Positions 1 through 12,280 of a DNA stretch of 64,000 nt are shown here, piece by piece. The position numbers and the translations under genes are program-made. Position 1 is the first letter of the stretch, and the number at the start of each line of letters is the position of its first letter. Origin of the DNA: Tetrahymena elliotti 4EA (taxonomy: Eukaryota; Ciliophora; Oligohymenophorea; Hymenostomatida; Tetrahymenidae); contig JH720306.1 of assembly GCA_000231825.2 (NCBI GenBank), positions 591,189 through 655,188 of the forward strand. Reading direction: 5' to 3'. Under the pieces are notes generated by a model. It was not told where the DNA came from. It saw only the letters and a list, made by a program, of their open reading frames with translations, and ran no database searches.

Positions 1-294
1 AATAAATAACCTTTGCTAATTTTGATAATAATATCTTGAATTTATAATGTTAGCATCAATTTGTAAAAGCAAAAACAAGTAAATTAAAACATATTCATTG
101 ATTGATGATATTTGTGACAAAACTGAGAGGGAAACAATTTCTAGTCATTTTTTATTTTAATACCTTGATTTTATAATGTCAGCACCAACAATTTGCGAAT
201 ACAAAAAAATGTAAATAAAAAGAATCCGATTGGTTAATAATATATTGGAAAATCACAACTCAAAAAAATAAAATTAAATAATAATTGATTTTAA

Positions 295-825
295 GAGTTA
301 TTTTTACTAAATCTATTAAAATGAACAGATATACAATGTGTAGAAAAATCAACTAATCTAAATTTAGATATCATAAAAATTAACCTTTTCAATTAAATTA
401 ATTTAAAGATTTCAATCCTTTGAAATCAAAAAGAAGTCAGTTTTAAATAAAAGTAAACTTTAAAATAAGAAAGAAAAATATAATTCACTTCGATTTAATT
501 TTATGAATTATTTTTTACTAAATCCAGCATAAAAATTTTTAAAAATTAGCTAATCTAATATTTGAGATTAAGAAAATCAATTCTTTTTATTAAATTTATT
601 TACTGATTTAAATTATTTTTGAGATAAAAAAATAAAATATGTTAGTAAACCTTAAAGAAAGAAAAGATAATTCACTTAAAAAGCAAAAAGGACCACCTAT
701 TTGATAGAGGAAAAGCAGCTGATCGAAATTTAGAGATTAGCATTTTCAGCTAAATTAGTTTATGGATTTAAATTATTCAAGAAAGTTAAGAGAAACCGGT
801 TTTAAATAATAGTAAATCTTAAAGA
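295..825. repeat. Degenerate tandem repeat, 3 copies of about 190 bp
   Basis: Three blocks (about 295-500, 505-685, 700-825) share an ordered set of words: 'ttttactaaatc' (first two copies), 'agctaatct' or close variants, 'ttaaattatt' variants, 'agtaaaccttaaag' variants, and 'gataattcactt' (first two copies). Identity is partial, so this is an old tandem duplication. It lies directly upstream of the enkurin gene. Confidence 0.6.
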
Positions 826-1188
826 AATATTGATCAATCAATATTTTTTTTGAATATTTAAAAATACAAAAATTAATTTTAATTTTTAATAACTTATGAA
901 AACGAAAGTACTTCAATTGGTTGTTCTAATTAATTTATTTGATAGATAAGCTGGTTGAATGAGTATTATAATCAAATAGAATAAAAATACAATTTAACTT
1001 GGTTGAGAAAGCAATTATGAAATTATTAGATTATATTTGGAAAGAAAAACGATCCAATCATGCTTTTTTAGAATTCATTATTGTTTGCATTCATATGAGA
1101 GTAAATCAATCAATCATGAATTAAATCAATAAAGCAATCAAAAAATAAATAAATCAAATCAAAAATGAATTGATGAATAAATGATTAA

Positions 1189-1225
1189 GTGAGTGAGTGA
1201 GTGAGAGTGAGAGAGAGAGAGAGGA
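1189..1225. repeat. GAGT/GA microsatellite
   Basis: A run of GTGA units passes into a pure GA run and ends in 'gaggagc'. It is a simple repeat about 140 bases upstream of the enkurin start codon. Confidence 0.9.
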
Positions 1226-1362
1226 GCTAGCTGGATAATTATTTATTGGCACAGAATGAGGATTAAAGAAATTGAATAAAGATAACCTTTATATATTTAA
1301 AAGAAAGAAAAAATATCAAAATAAATAAAAAATAATATAAAAGAAAGGTATAAGGACAAAAA

Positions 1363-3001
1363 ATGGAAGAGGAATCAATTTACAATCTTATCCCTAAGGA
1401 ATACGTACCTCCACCAAAAGAGAAGCGTTACAGATCTTAATACCCAAATGATTTACCACCAACTGGGTCAACTTTCATTAATCATACTACTTCTCGTCCA
1501 GGAGTAAGAATATTTTCATCTAAGTTTTTATAGTTTCAAAAATGAAAAAAGTTGTTAAGATTGAAAACTGATCTTTCTTATTGTATTTTTAATTAGGTTG
1601 CTAATTTAGCAGGTGATTTCCAATTATCTAAGGGTCCTCATTCTCATAAAGATTTCTCCTCAACCTTTGGAAGAGTGAAAGGTAAAATTGTGTTAAAAGA
1701 TAATAAATATAACTGCTTTATAGATACAAGAAATCATTTTGAATATTTGAATTTGCAAAATAAATCAATAAATAAATTTTGCAATTGATTGATGAAAGTG
1801 ATAGTTGATTTTAACTGTTTTTTTAATGTACTTAATAGGATCAATAAAGCCTTCAACAAGCGAATACAGGAAAAAAAATACAGGCACTATGGGTTCAAAC
1901 AAAGTATAGCTTATTTTAATTTGCAGTATTAAACAAGCTTAAATTATCCTTTTAAAATGATGAATGATAACAATTTTAATTTATAAAAAAGCTCCCTATA
2001 ATTAAGCCTTTTAAGTACCCTGATCATGAATCAAGAAGACCATATGTTCCAAAAATCGAAGAAAAGCCTTTAATGAACTAGCAATCTCACAAAAATTATA
2101 TTGTCACAAACGCAGTTGAAAATATTTTAAGTGTAATTATTTGATTTATTGATAATCTATCATTAATTAATTCATTCATTTTAACTAATTAAATATTTAT
2201 CATGCGATATTATCAAAAAGTCTTTCTTTTTAAAGATATTCATCTCAATACAATAGCATTTTTCTAATTCAATAATAATAAGTTGTATTTTTACTAATTT
2301 AGTTTTTAAAACTAAAAAAATAAATAAAATATAAACCACAAGCCTAATAGTATGCGATGCTTGATGCTCGCTACAAGATGTATAAACTTGAATCTAAATT
2401 TTATTATAATCACATGACTATTGAGCTAGAATTTTAAATATTTTAACTTCTCTTAACATTTTTGATATTTAAAATAGGCTCCCAAAGCTATGAAAGAACC
2501 TGAAAATTTCCTTACTAAAAAAGATTTTGGTAAAGTACCTAATTACCTTGTTAGAAATAAAGAACACTTGTAAACTGAATATAAAATGATCCAAAATCTT
2601 CATCTTTCTGAGGCTGAAGAGCAACAAAGATAGAGGTAAATAAACAAATACAAATAAATAAATAAATGTTTGTATAAAATTAAATAAAATACTAAACTAA
2701 AAATATTTTTATAAAAAATTAGATTTATGATGTCATAAGAAGAAGTTAAATAACTTAGAGATGGTTTAAAGGCTAAATGGGAAGCTGTTAATAAGGAGTA
2801 CCAAACAATCACTCATATTAATAAAATTGATACTGTTGGTTTAAAAAGAAAGTAAATTAATTAGATAGATTTTTAGTAATTAATCTAAATACAACATTAA
2901 TAAAAAATAGGAAAGAAGAATGTGAAAGGGAATTAACTTAATTAGAAAAAGATATTGAAAAGTTAAACAAGTAATATATTTTCGTAGACACTAACATGTG
3001 A
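1363..3001 (+). CDS. ENKUR: Enkurin (CFAP106/FAP106), ciliary microtubule inner protein
   Basis: Enkurin is a small protein inside the ciliary doublet microtubule (FAP106 in Chlamydomonas). The N-terminus reads SIYNLIPKEYVPPPKEKRY, matching the family's 'IYNLIP...PPxPPRY' start. Later segments also match: VPKIEEKPLMNQQSHKNYI, FLTKKDFGKVPNYL, QLRDGLKAKWEAVNKEY and a C-terminal coil ELTQLEKDIEKLNK ending at TGA 2999-3001. Exons by splice phase: 1363-1503, 1597-1681, 1839-1903, 1992-2130 (or to about 2132), 2478-2635, 2723-2851, 2911-3001. One further exon near 2343-2404 is suspected but lacks a proper donor (see findings). Gln is encoded by TAA/TAG at conserved positions, for example in MNQQSHKN. 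A single complete gene; only the middle splicing is uncertain. Confidence 0.92.
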
Positions 3002-4732
3002 AAAACTCTAAATAAATGCTGAAATATTTTTTAACTTACAAAGAAGAAATAAATCAATGAAATATAATTAACTAGAAATATATTTTATTGATGAAAAATT
3101 CAAAATCAATCAAAGATTTAGTCATTATTATAAAATTGAAATAAAATCATATATAAAGCTTTAATCAATCAACTGCACTTGTTATATATCTATCCATCCA
3201 TCCATCCGTCTATTGCTCTTATTTTTATATCAATTCTCTCTAGCTTTCTACTACTTTATAACTTGTTTATTTTCTAAATTCTAACTTTTTATTAAAATTT
3301 CTAATAATTACATATCATAAACATATTTCGTTTTATTTTATTCAAATAAAAATTTTTGATTATTACTCTTAAAAAAACCCATCTAACTAATTTTACTTAA
3401 TTTCAAATATAAATTTCTATAAATCTAATTATTGATTCTTTGTAAAAATTTTTAATTCTAACAAACAAAATAATTTCATAAATGACATAAAAAACAATAA
3501 ATATCTCTCCATCTATCTAACCTCCAAATATTTTTATCTTTTTTTAAAAAAATTAGAAAACAAATAGATTGATTTATTTGAAAGTTAAATTGTAAAAATA
3601 ATTAAAAAAGAAAATTATATTTTTAAGTAAAGCTTATCGACAAATTTTAAAAGTATAATTTACTGAAGGAGCATAATATAATATAAGTATTCAAATTATA
3701 TTTTTAAATAATATTGAGTATTAATTTTTCTTTTTTTTTAATTTAAATTAGAATAAAATTATTTAATTGATTAAATTTTTTTACAAAGAAATCCATATTT
3801 TTCTTATATTAGGATCTACACATCTCTAATTTTAAATTACAAATTTATTAAAAATTATCCATTTTTATAATTATCTATTAACCTTAGAGCTAATAGAATT
3901 TTTTTAGCTAATTAATATAAGCTTAGCTTTCTTATAGCAATTATTATTTTATTTAGAAAAGAAATAAAAAGTTTTTTAAAAATTTAATTCAATAAAATAA
4001 TAATTAAATTAAATTGCTGGAAATGCTGACAAATCACAAAATATTTTTATAATTTTCTCATTTTAAATTAATTTTTAGGAAATTACCAATTTTCGAATTA
4101 GTAAAATAGATAGAAAAATGACCATTAAAAGCTGTTAATTATTAATTTTAAAGTATTCGGCTTGCTTTTCATAAATGGGATTAAGTATTTTAAATCAAAA
4201 AAGGTTTCAAAAGTATTGAAAGATTTAAGTTTACTATTGAAGTATTTAGTATTACACTTAAAAATAATTAACTCTGAGGTAATTTTTGTAATTATATTAT
4301 TTGATTACAATTAGTATCACTTATTTTAATGATTAACTTCAATTGATGATCAGATATGTAGGCATTTTTATTGGAAGAAGAAAATCAATTTCTAACCTTA
4401 CAATACAAAGTAATATTGATCATAATTTTACAATTTAAAAAAGAATTTTAAAGGTGTAAACAAAGACAGAGTAAATTACGCAAATTATGTCAAAAAACCA
4501 TACCGGTTTAAAAATTTTGTCAAATATTTGTAATGGAAGAGTATAAATGATCACCAATACCTCATAGGTAACTATTTTAGTCAATAAATTCAAGGTATTT
4601 GAATTATAAAGATAAAAGTTATTAAATAATCAACAAAAATTAGAGAAAACAATAACAAAATAAGCATAAAAGATAAAATATAATAGCAAAACAGATAGAA
4701 CTATTCATCAATCTATTTATTGGTTTTACAAA
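3002..4732. other. Intergenic region
   Basis: Very AT-rich. I see no coding signal on either strand. A short TCCA microsatellite lies at about 3190-3208. The end of the stretch is the likely promoter of the acyltransferase gene. Confidence 0.6.
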
Positions 4733-5906
4733 ATGAATTCATCACCTAAACAAGACAAGATGAAGAAACTAAAGGCTTATTTTGGAGTCTTCCTTGTTTT
4801 CTTAATTATGGCATCTTTTGCAGCTTACGTCTATTTAATTTTTAATGGTTTCTTATAAAGAGATATTCCAACACTGACATTTTTTGTGATACAAATAATT
4901 TACTAAGTTTACTTTGCTAAAAAGAATCAGACTTTCATTAATTTCTTTTTATACTTTGAATGCCACAATTACTTCAATCACGCTGTAGTTGAGTTTGAAG
5001 AAGAGATATAGAATGGAAATTCTATGATATGTGCTCATCCTCATGGGATATTAACAGTAGGGTTATTACTGAATGTGAATACTTACATATAAATGCCAGC
5101 TCTGAGCAGCAGATTCCTACTATCTACGCCTTTTTTGGGAATGTTCTGCAAATGGTGGGGCTTTAAAAGTGTTGACAATAGCAATTTTAAAAAGCTATGT
5201 GAAAATGGATAAAATTTTACTTTGGTTCCTGGTGGTTTTGAAGAAGCAACTCTTACAAGTTAAACAAAAGATAGGTAAAAATATTACTACTAAATTAATA
5301 AATCCACCAAATATTTAAAAATTAGTTTTAATTAATCTACTTTTTTAAATAGGGTCTACATTAAACACAGAAAAGGATTCATCAAATATGGATTAAAATA
5401 TGGTTATAAAATCCATCCCATGTACACATTTAATGAAAACAAGCTTTTCCATACATTGGATGATACCCTATTAAATTTCAGACTCTATCTTAACAAGCTA
5501 AAATTAGTAACAGCTATCTTCTATTCTAAATATCTATTGGTCTTACCTGATCCTAATTATGATTTAACCTCAGTAATATTTTTTTAAATACCACTACTTA
5601 TTTCAACTTGATATTTAATTTGATTGTTTGATAAATCTTTAAAATAGAATTCATTTATTTTCTATAAATAAAAAATATTTTTTGGAAAGATAGAAAACAA
5701 TATTAAAATAAAAAAGTTGTTAATTCTAATGCAATTTTTTGAATTAAAAAAAGGTTGTGGCTAAAGGTATACAACTTCCAAAAATTGAGAACCCAACTAA
5801 ATAAGATGTAGAAAAATATCATACCATGTATATTAATGAATTGAAAGAGCTTTTTAATAGACACAAAGCAAGATTTAACAATAATAACGAATTGATAATT
5901 TATTGA
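4733..5906 (+). CDS. DGAT2/MGAT-family acyltransferase
   Basis: A member of the DGAT2 (diacylglycerol/monoacylglycerol acyltransferase) family, ER-membrane enzymes that move a fatty acyl chain from acyl-CoA to a glyceride or related alcohol. The 304-residue product has an N-terminal hydrophobic segment (about residues 10-35), a second hydrophobic stretch, then the family hallmark HPHG in CAHPHGILTVG. LLSTPFLGMFCKWWGF and LVPGGFEEATLT correspond to the family's conserved glycine-rich block, followed by HRKGFIKYGLKYGY. Exons 4733-5274, 5353-5572 and 5754-5906 join in phase; stop TGA 5904-5906. Length is near the usual 300-390. The substrate (diacylglycerol, monoacylglycerol or wax alcohol) cannot be decided from sequence, so no symbol is given. 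Confidence 0.9.
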
Positions 5907-7451
5907 GCCCACTAAATAACAACTTTATATCTTACTAATTACTTTTAATAATAATAACTCAAACTAATTAAATAACTATTGTATTAAATTTATTTCTTTC
6001 CAAAGATTATGTTTTTGTTTCTTAATTAAATTGACTACTTTCAATCATTTAACAACATTATTACAATAATATAGCTTAATTATTTTGAATAGGAAAAATT
6101 AAGATTAAAAAATAGTAAAAATTTAAAATTGTTTATTTTTTTATTTCTCAAAACAAAACAAGTAAGTATTTTTTATTTCTTTAGGTCACTTGAATTTTTT
6201 ATTAATTGAGTAATTTCATAAAACGTTTACTATCAAAATCAGAGATATTAAAATGTATGTAAGATTGTAAAGTTGTTACTGTTTGTAATCTTTTCTAAAA
6301 GAGATTGAATAAAATGATTTTTTTAATTAAGAAAAAAATTGTTTCAAAGATGTTTATTTTTTATTCTTTTTAGTAATTTTGAATCAAGAAGACATTTTAT
6401 TTATAAAGCAAAGAGGAATGATTTAATAATTTATTTCTTTAAAATTGATTTGAACATTCCAAATCATGTATTTTTTAGATAATTCAGTCATTATATTTTC
6501 AGACTCTAATTTGAAAGAAAAGACATGTTATTATAAACAGAGGAAAACTTTTCAAAATATTATTTCATAATGAAATAATTCTTGATTCTAAAACTACTTA
6601 ATATTAAATAAATTTTATTTTGAGGTTAATTTTTTTATCTTTGAATGAATTAAATTCACCAATAAACATAATGTTAATACTTATAAAAACCGAGTAAATT
6701 CTAAAATAGCAGATATTAAAATTTATTGACTGTAAGGACATACATATCTCATAATGAATTTTCTTTACAATTTATTAAAAAAATTTTCGATTTTTTATTT
6801 TTTAATATAAAAGATGTTGACTCGTTTTGAATGTAGAAAAAAAATCAATTTAAATTGTTAAATGGAGGATTATTTTGTCTAGATTTTCAGTATGATTAAG
6901 AATCATAACTTTTTTAGCTATTGATAAATAAAATATATTATAAAATTTGAGTGCAGATTATTAAACTACTATCCTAAGAAATAATTTTTGATAGAATATA
7001 TCTACTAGTTATTTCTTATAAAAGAAGTATGTAATTAGTAATAAACTACTGAAAGATTTTTTGTAGAGACATAGGAGAACTGAAGGCAGGTAAAAAAATA
7101 GATAATTAACTGGAATAAAGAACTAACTTAATAGAAATAAATTTTACTATGCATTTACTTTTAATCAGTATTTAATTAATAATTAATACCTAAATTTAGA
7201 ATTTATCAAAATATTTTTTTATATTTTAACAAGAGGCTGTTTTTTGTTGTTGATTAGTCGGCTCTATTTTATAAAATAAAAACTTTTGTTTTATGCTCTA
7301 GACTAAGATCTAATAGTAGGAATGAAGAATGATTAATTTAATATTACTTTTGAATATATTTTGAGATCTAAAAAAGACTTAAAAAAATTTAATTCTTGAA
7401 AAAAAATAAAAAAAAGTAAAAAATCATTCATAATTTACATAATAGTGAGAA
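5907..7451. other. Intergenic region
   Basis: AT-rich and without a supported gene. Blocks near 6230-6480 and 6700-6900 look loosely similar ('agatattaaaat...tgtaag'), but not clearly enough to call a repeat. The last few hundred bases are presumably the promoter of the Cache-domain gene. Confidence 0.5.
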
Positions 7452-10400
7452 ATGACAATTAGTTTACGCTTCGTAATATGCATAAGTATTCCGATTTTTA
7501 TAGGGGTTTCTCTCTCACTATATATTTAGTATAGACTTATGTTAGATTCTTTGATGAATTGGTAAAATAACTGATGAGTTTTCATGAAAAAGATATTTTA
7601 ATTGACTTAATTTAAAAGGTAGGATTTATCATAATAATGGATTATTACGATTCAAAAACAAAGCTTATATAATTTTGTTTTTTGTAATGCATTTTTGTCT
7701 GAGGCATAGCTAAACCAAGTAATTTGAATCATTTTTTGAGTATCACTTAGCTTATTATTTAATTTGATTTCAAAAGAAGCTATTTTATTTCTGATTTCAT
7801 TTTTTAATCTAAAATAGTTAGTAAACCACATGGATACTATGCAAAGTCTTTACAATAAATTTAATGCGAATAAAGTTTAAGGTATTTCTTACTTCTAAAT
7901 TAATAATTAACACTAGTTATAATCGCTATCAATAAACCCTTACAATATTTTTTTTAATTTAATTAAAAAGCTAATAAGGGGAATTTTAGTCCTGCTTAAT
8001 GCTCTATGGGAGAATACGACCTAAGACAATGTTAAGAATAGGAGATGACATAATAAAAAAAAAAATTTATTTACTTGGACCAGTGGTTTCATAGAGAGAT
8101 ACTTGATTATGAGAATTTACCTTAAGAATTATAGAATTTGCTTATGATGGTATTAATTTAATACATTACTTCTTTTAATTTTAAACAAACAATTTATCTA
8201 TCTTATTATAAATGTCAAATAAAGATAGAAAAATTTAATCTTGAATATTTTTAAATAAAAAGAATTGGAGGTTTAAATTTTATCCCAAAATAATTTACAC
8301 TGCCTTAAGTAATAGATTAGTTAGACCATCTTTTTTCTTGAACTCATATAACTCTTCATTAATGGATGTAACTCCTTCAAGGTATTAAGAATATTGTTTA
8401 TAAGAGATAATCTCATCCATTCTTATAAAATAAAGACTGCAAAATTATGGAAATTCTAGCTACATGGATTGTATACCTGGTAAGCATCTTCTGAATTTTG
8501 ATCCTAGGTGTAGAGGTTGGTATTTACTAGCAATGGAAAATTAAGGTAAAAAAAAAGTACTAGCCAAAAATATTTTAAAATTGTTGATTTTTATTTAAAT
8601 GAAATTACATTTCAATGATTTTCAATGATTATAATAACTTAATCTATAAAAGGAATTACTTTTTACGCTCCATATTTGCAGATTTCTTCTTTCAGTGTTG
8701 GAATGACTATTTCTTAAAGATATGATGATGCAAATGATAATAACCTATGTGTTTATAGTTTTAATCTAGATATTACAAACCTTTCAGATAAATATTTTAA
8801 GAGTTAAGATACTTTAGACGAAAACTCTATCATGGGTGGGTATACTGTATTTTTTCATAGTGAAACTCACACAGTAATTAATAAACATATTTTATTTATT
8901 TACATTATGTTTAATAAATTAAATAAATTTGAAATTTAATAAGATATTCTACCACAAGAATTGGGATAGAAAGAATGGTGTGCTTAATACTTGGGATGAA
9001 GTTGAATATAATTCAACAATCTTTGAATATGAAGAGATACAATTCGATGATTTTAAAAGAAGACTTCAAAAAATAATTGATACATCTGAAAACATAAATA
9101 AAGTGAACATAAATTAAAATTCTAGCTCGGCAGACAACAATATTTTATATTTTGAAAAGAACAAGAATAAATAGTAATTTATTTTTTTTATTAATCCATT
9201 TAGCATTTTTTAATTTACTGATTTATTAACATCCCACTAATTAATACCTTAAATTAGTAAGTAGATTTAATTTATTAAATTGGTACTAATACAAGTTAAA
9301 TTATCATAAAAAATAAATAAGTCCAGTATAAATAAAGTTTAAAATTTACTTTTTTTAATCTTTTAAATAAATTAACTCATTATTTATTCTTAGTATTTGT
9401 CTCATTGTTCCTATTGAAGTTACTAGTAGATTGAATGCTTATAAATCTTAAAATCTGAAGAAATAAAAACCTTTTTTTATAGGAAGAGTGCATAGCGATA
9501 TAAGTGATATAATTTATAAAGCTAACTTTTATTTTTTTGATATTTTTAGAAATCTGTGTATTGGAGAAGCTTGCGTCATATTTTTGATACTTGTTATATC
9601 ATTTATTCATTACTTTGCTATTTTATTTCATACCTTAGACATGCCTATAGAATTTTTATGCTTATTCTTAAAATAATTCTATATTAGAGATAATAATATC
9701 TAAAAATAACGCATTTAGAAAGCGAATAGTAATCTTTCAGCTACTAGATTCTTGAGTAGAGCCTTTACTTAAAATGAAAATATAAGCGAACCAACCATGC
9801 CATAAAAAAATAATGTTAATTCATATAAAAAAATTTTAGTTTGTCTTTAGACAGATAATCAAAATGTGTAATCTCCTCTGAGCAAATAAAATGTTGGAAC
9901 AGTGTATGAAGATAGTCCTAAAACATAAAATGATGTTTTAAAGACTTAGTAAACAAAAAGCCATTTTAACATTCAACATGATCAATCAAGTTAATAAAAG
10001 ATTTGTAATTATAAAAGTCCTAAACCTAATAGTGAAAGGTTGAAGAATATAAATTAATTTTGCTTAGAGGATAAGCATTTTAATTTTACTCCAAAAAAGA
10101 CTTAGAAGACTGACGAAACACCAGATTTTATATTATCAGTGAATGAAGTAGACTAAACTAAATTATATAATCGACAATCTTCAAATTCAAATATCACAAT
10201 GTAAAATAATTTTGTCTAGTAGTTGTTCAATGAGAATGAAGAAAGAAATGAATAAAAAACAAATAACAATCAAAGTGATTAGCAATAATTAGACCTGAAA
10301 TAGATGGATTATACTTTTAAGGAAATGTAGATCATTAAAGAAGCTTTCTTACAGCTTGAAGATGTTATTGTATTAGCAAAATAAGAATCGAATGAGGGAA

Positions 10401-12280
10401 ATATAGATTCCTCTATTATTAACTTTTGTGTGGCCAAGAGAATTTTTGCAAAGTTAAAAAATTTCTAGCAAGTTAGTTTTTGCTACTACAATCTAGGAAT
10501 ACTGTGCATAAGAAAAGGTGATTTTATTAAGGCAGTTGACTATCTGTAGTCATCAATATAAAATAATTTATTATCATAAAATTATGGAGTTTATAGTTTG
10601 TAAGAATTTGCAGAAATTTTGAAAGATGCCAAATTTATTTAAGATTAAAATAGTTTAGATAATTTTTAGAAATTATCTTAAAAAGTTTGTATTTTAGTTT
10701 ATGCCTTAAGAAACATAGCTTTAATACCCTAATGCACAAAATAAGATAAAATAAATTATTTATAAAAGGCTATATATTATACTAAATAAAGCAATTATAT
10801 GCTTTAAACATATTTTCATTCTAAATTACATTCTAGTTTACACATAAATTACATTTTATTAAGCTGTCTTTATATTGACTTAGGCTTTATAACTCAGGCA
10901 GCCTAATACCTGTTCAAGGCTGATATGCTTTGGAACATTCATCTAGGAAATAAAGATTATTAAATTTAAACTTTAGAATAACTTTTTTTAAGCTGGGAAT
11001 AGAAGTAATAAATGCAAGTTGAAGAAACAACATTTCTTTAACTGCAAAATAATTATATGAAATTGCAAAATAACAACACAAGCTCACAAGATTTATATAT
11101 CCATTAAGTTTTTCCATAGACTGTATTAGAAACCTTTAAATTGATGAATTTAGCTAGAATATTTTTGAAGTTAGGTATATATTAGGAAGGTTGTGAAATG
11201 CTCACTAGAGTTATAGAATATGGGTAGATATTTGATCCTAGGATAAGGCTAGAAGCTTTGTCTTGTTTATAAGATACTTTTAATATTTTAAATTTAGACA
11301 ATCGGCATATTCAAAATGAAATTTTAAAATATAGAGGAGACCCTCTTAACATTTTTATTATTCTACAATGCCCTACTACTTACAAAGACTATACTAATTA
11401 AATAAAGCACTATACATCTTTCATATAAAATCTGTATACACATTTCATTCAGGAAGATGATAAAATACAAGTATTTTAGTTTTCTGATCAAATTACTTGC
11501 TTTAATAAGCTGAACAGTATAGATTCATAGCTACATTTATAAAACTTATTGTTTTAAATTAAAGATCATATTATCTCATAATTAGGTAATAAAATTGATA
11601 TGAGTGATAGAGATTATTCTATGGATTAAAGTTAAGGAAATGTTAATTGGACTTAAGCTTTGAGACATATTATTTACAACAATATTTATGGACAAAATCT
11701 TTTATTTAAATCTTTATTTTAAGAAAAATTGAAAAAAAATGAAATAAAAGATAATCAATATAATTTAAATTAAATCAATAAAAACCAATTTGATTAAAAA
11801 TAACAAAGCTAGCTAGATTATAATGAAGATTGCTAAGAAAAAATCTAATTTGAAAAAAATATTGCAATGTAGAAGTTAGAAAGTGAAATAAAAATTAACA
11901 ACCTTGATAACTCCTCCTCATTCTTTGATTTGTAATAAATTTAACCAGAATATAAAAAAAGAAAAGACCTTGTCATTTTGATGTCAGTCATATAAGAAGA
12001 ATTTTGTGATTATCATAATTATGTTAATCCATTTTAAGGTCTTTCTGATGATTTCACTCCAATGACATTTCATTATTAAAGAAGTATCTTTAACGAAAGC
12101 AATCTAAATGCAATTCTAGAAGTTTCAATTAAAAATTTGGCAAATTCATCAAAAGATATTTAACAAAATGACTTTCAGTTTTAATTAAATAACTAAAAAT
12201 ACAATAAGCACACTGATTTCAATTCATTTTTTAAACACATACTTTCCTACAGAGTCTTTTAAAAATATTAGTCATAATGA
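7452..12280 (+). CDS. Cache-domain membrane receptor-like protein with TPR-like tail
   Basis: About 1,324 residues in eight exons: 7452-7528, 7579-7618, 7818-7881, 7971-8149, 8263-8545, 8653-8873, 8944-9256, 9483-12280; all phases agree. An N-terminal signal anchor (MTISLRFVICISIPIFIGVS) leads into an extracellular Cache domain, recognised by FDPRCRGWYLLA and the following ITFYAPYLQISSFSVGM. This is the small-molecule-binding fold of bacterial chemoreceptors, common in ciliates. A second TM segment (ACVIFLILVISFIHYFAILF, about 9565-9630) precedes a long Q/N-rich cytoplasmic part. That part contains helical pairs like CYYNLGILCIRKGDFIKAVDYL, typical of tetratricopeptide repeats. No kinase, cyclase or channel domain is visible, so output is unknown. 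The first intron would be only 50 nt, so the first two exons are the least certain. Confidence 0.82.

Larger units (their letters stand above)
1..1362. other. Intergenic region upstream of enkurin
   Basis: No gene is visible. It holds two diverged copies of a block of about 90 bases (about 25-115 and 155-245, both around 'tttataatgt'), a three-copy degenerate tandem repeat (about 295-825) and a GA-rich microsatellite (1189-1225). The last stretch before 1363 is the likely promoter and 5' leader of the enkurin gene. Confidence 0.6.

Noticed and set aside
6230..6900. Possible two-copy repeat of about 470 bp downstream of the acyltransferase gene
   Set aside because: Similarity between the blocks is too weak to separate from AT-rich background by eye.
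8505..8522. 'tagaggttggtat', which contains a 10-base match to the reverse complement of the chromosome breakage sequence
   Set aside because: It lies inside the Cache coding exon and spells the codons of the conserved CRGWY motif; only 11 of 15 positions match, so chance is the better explanation.
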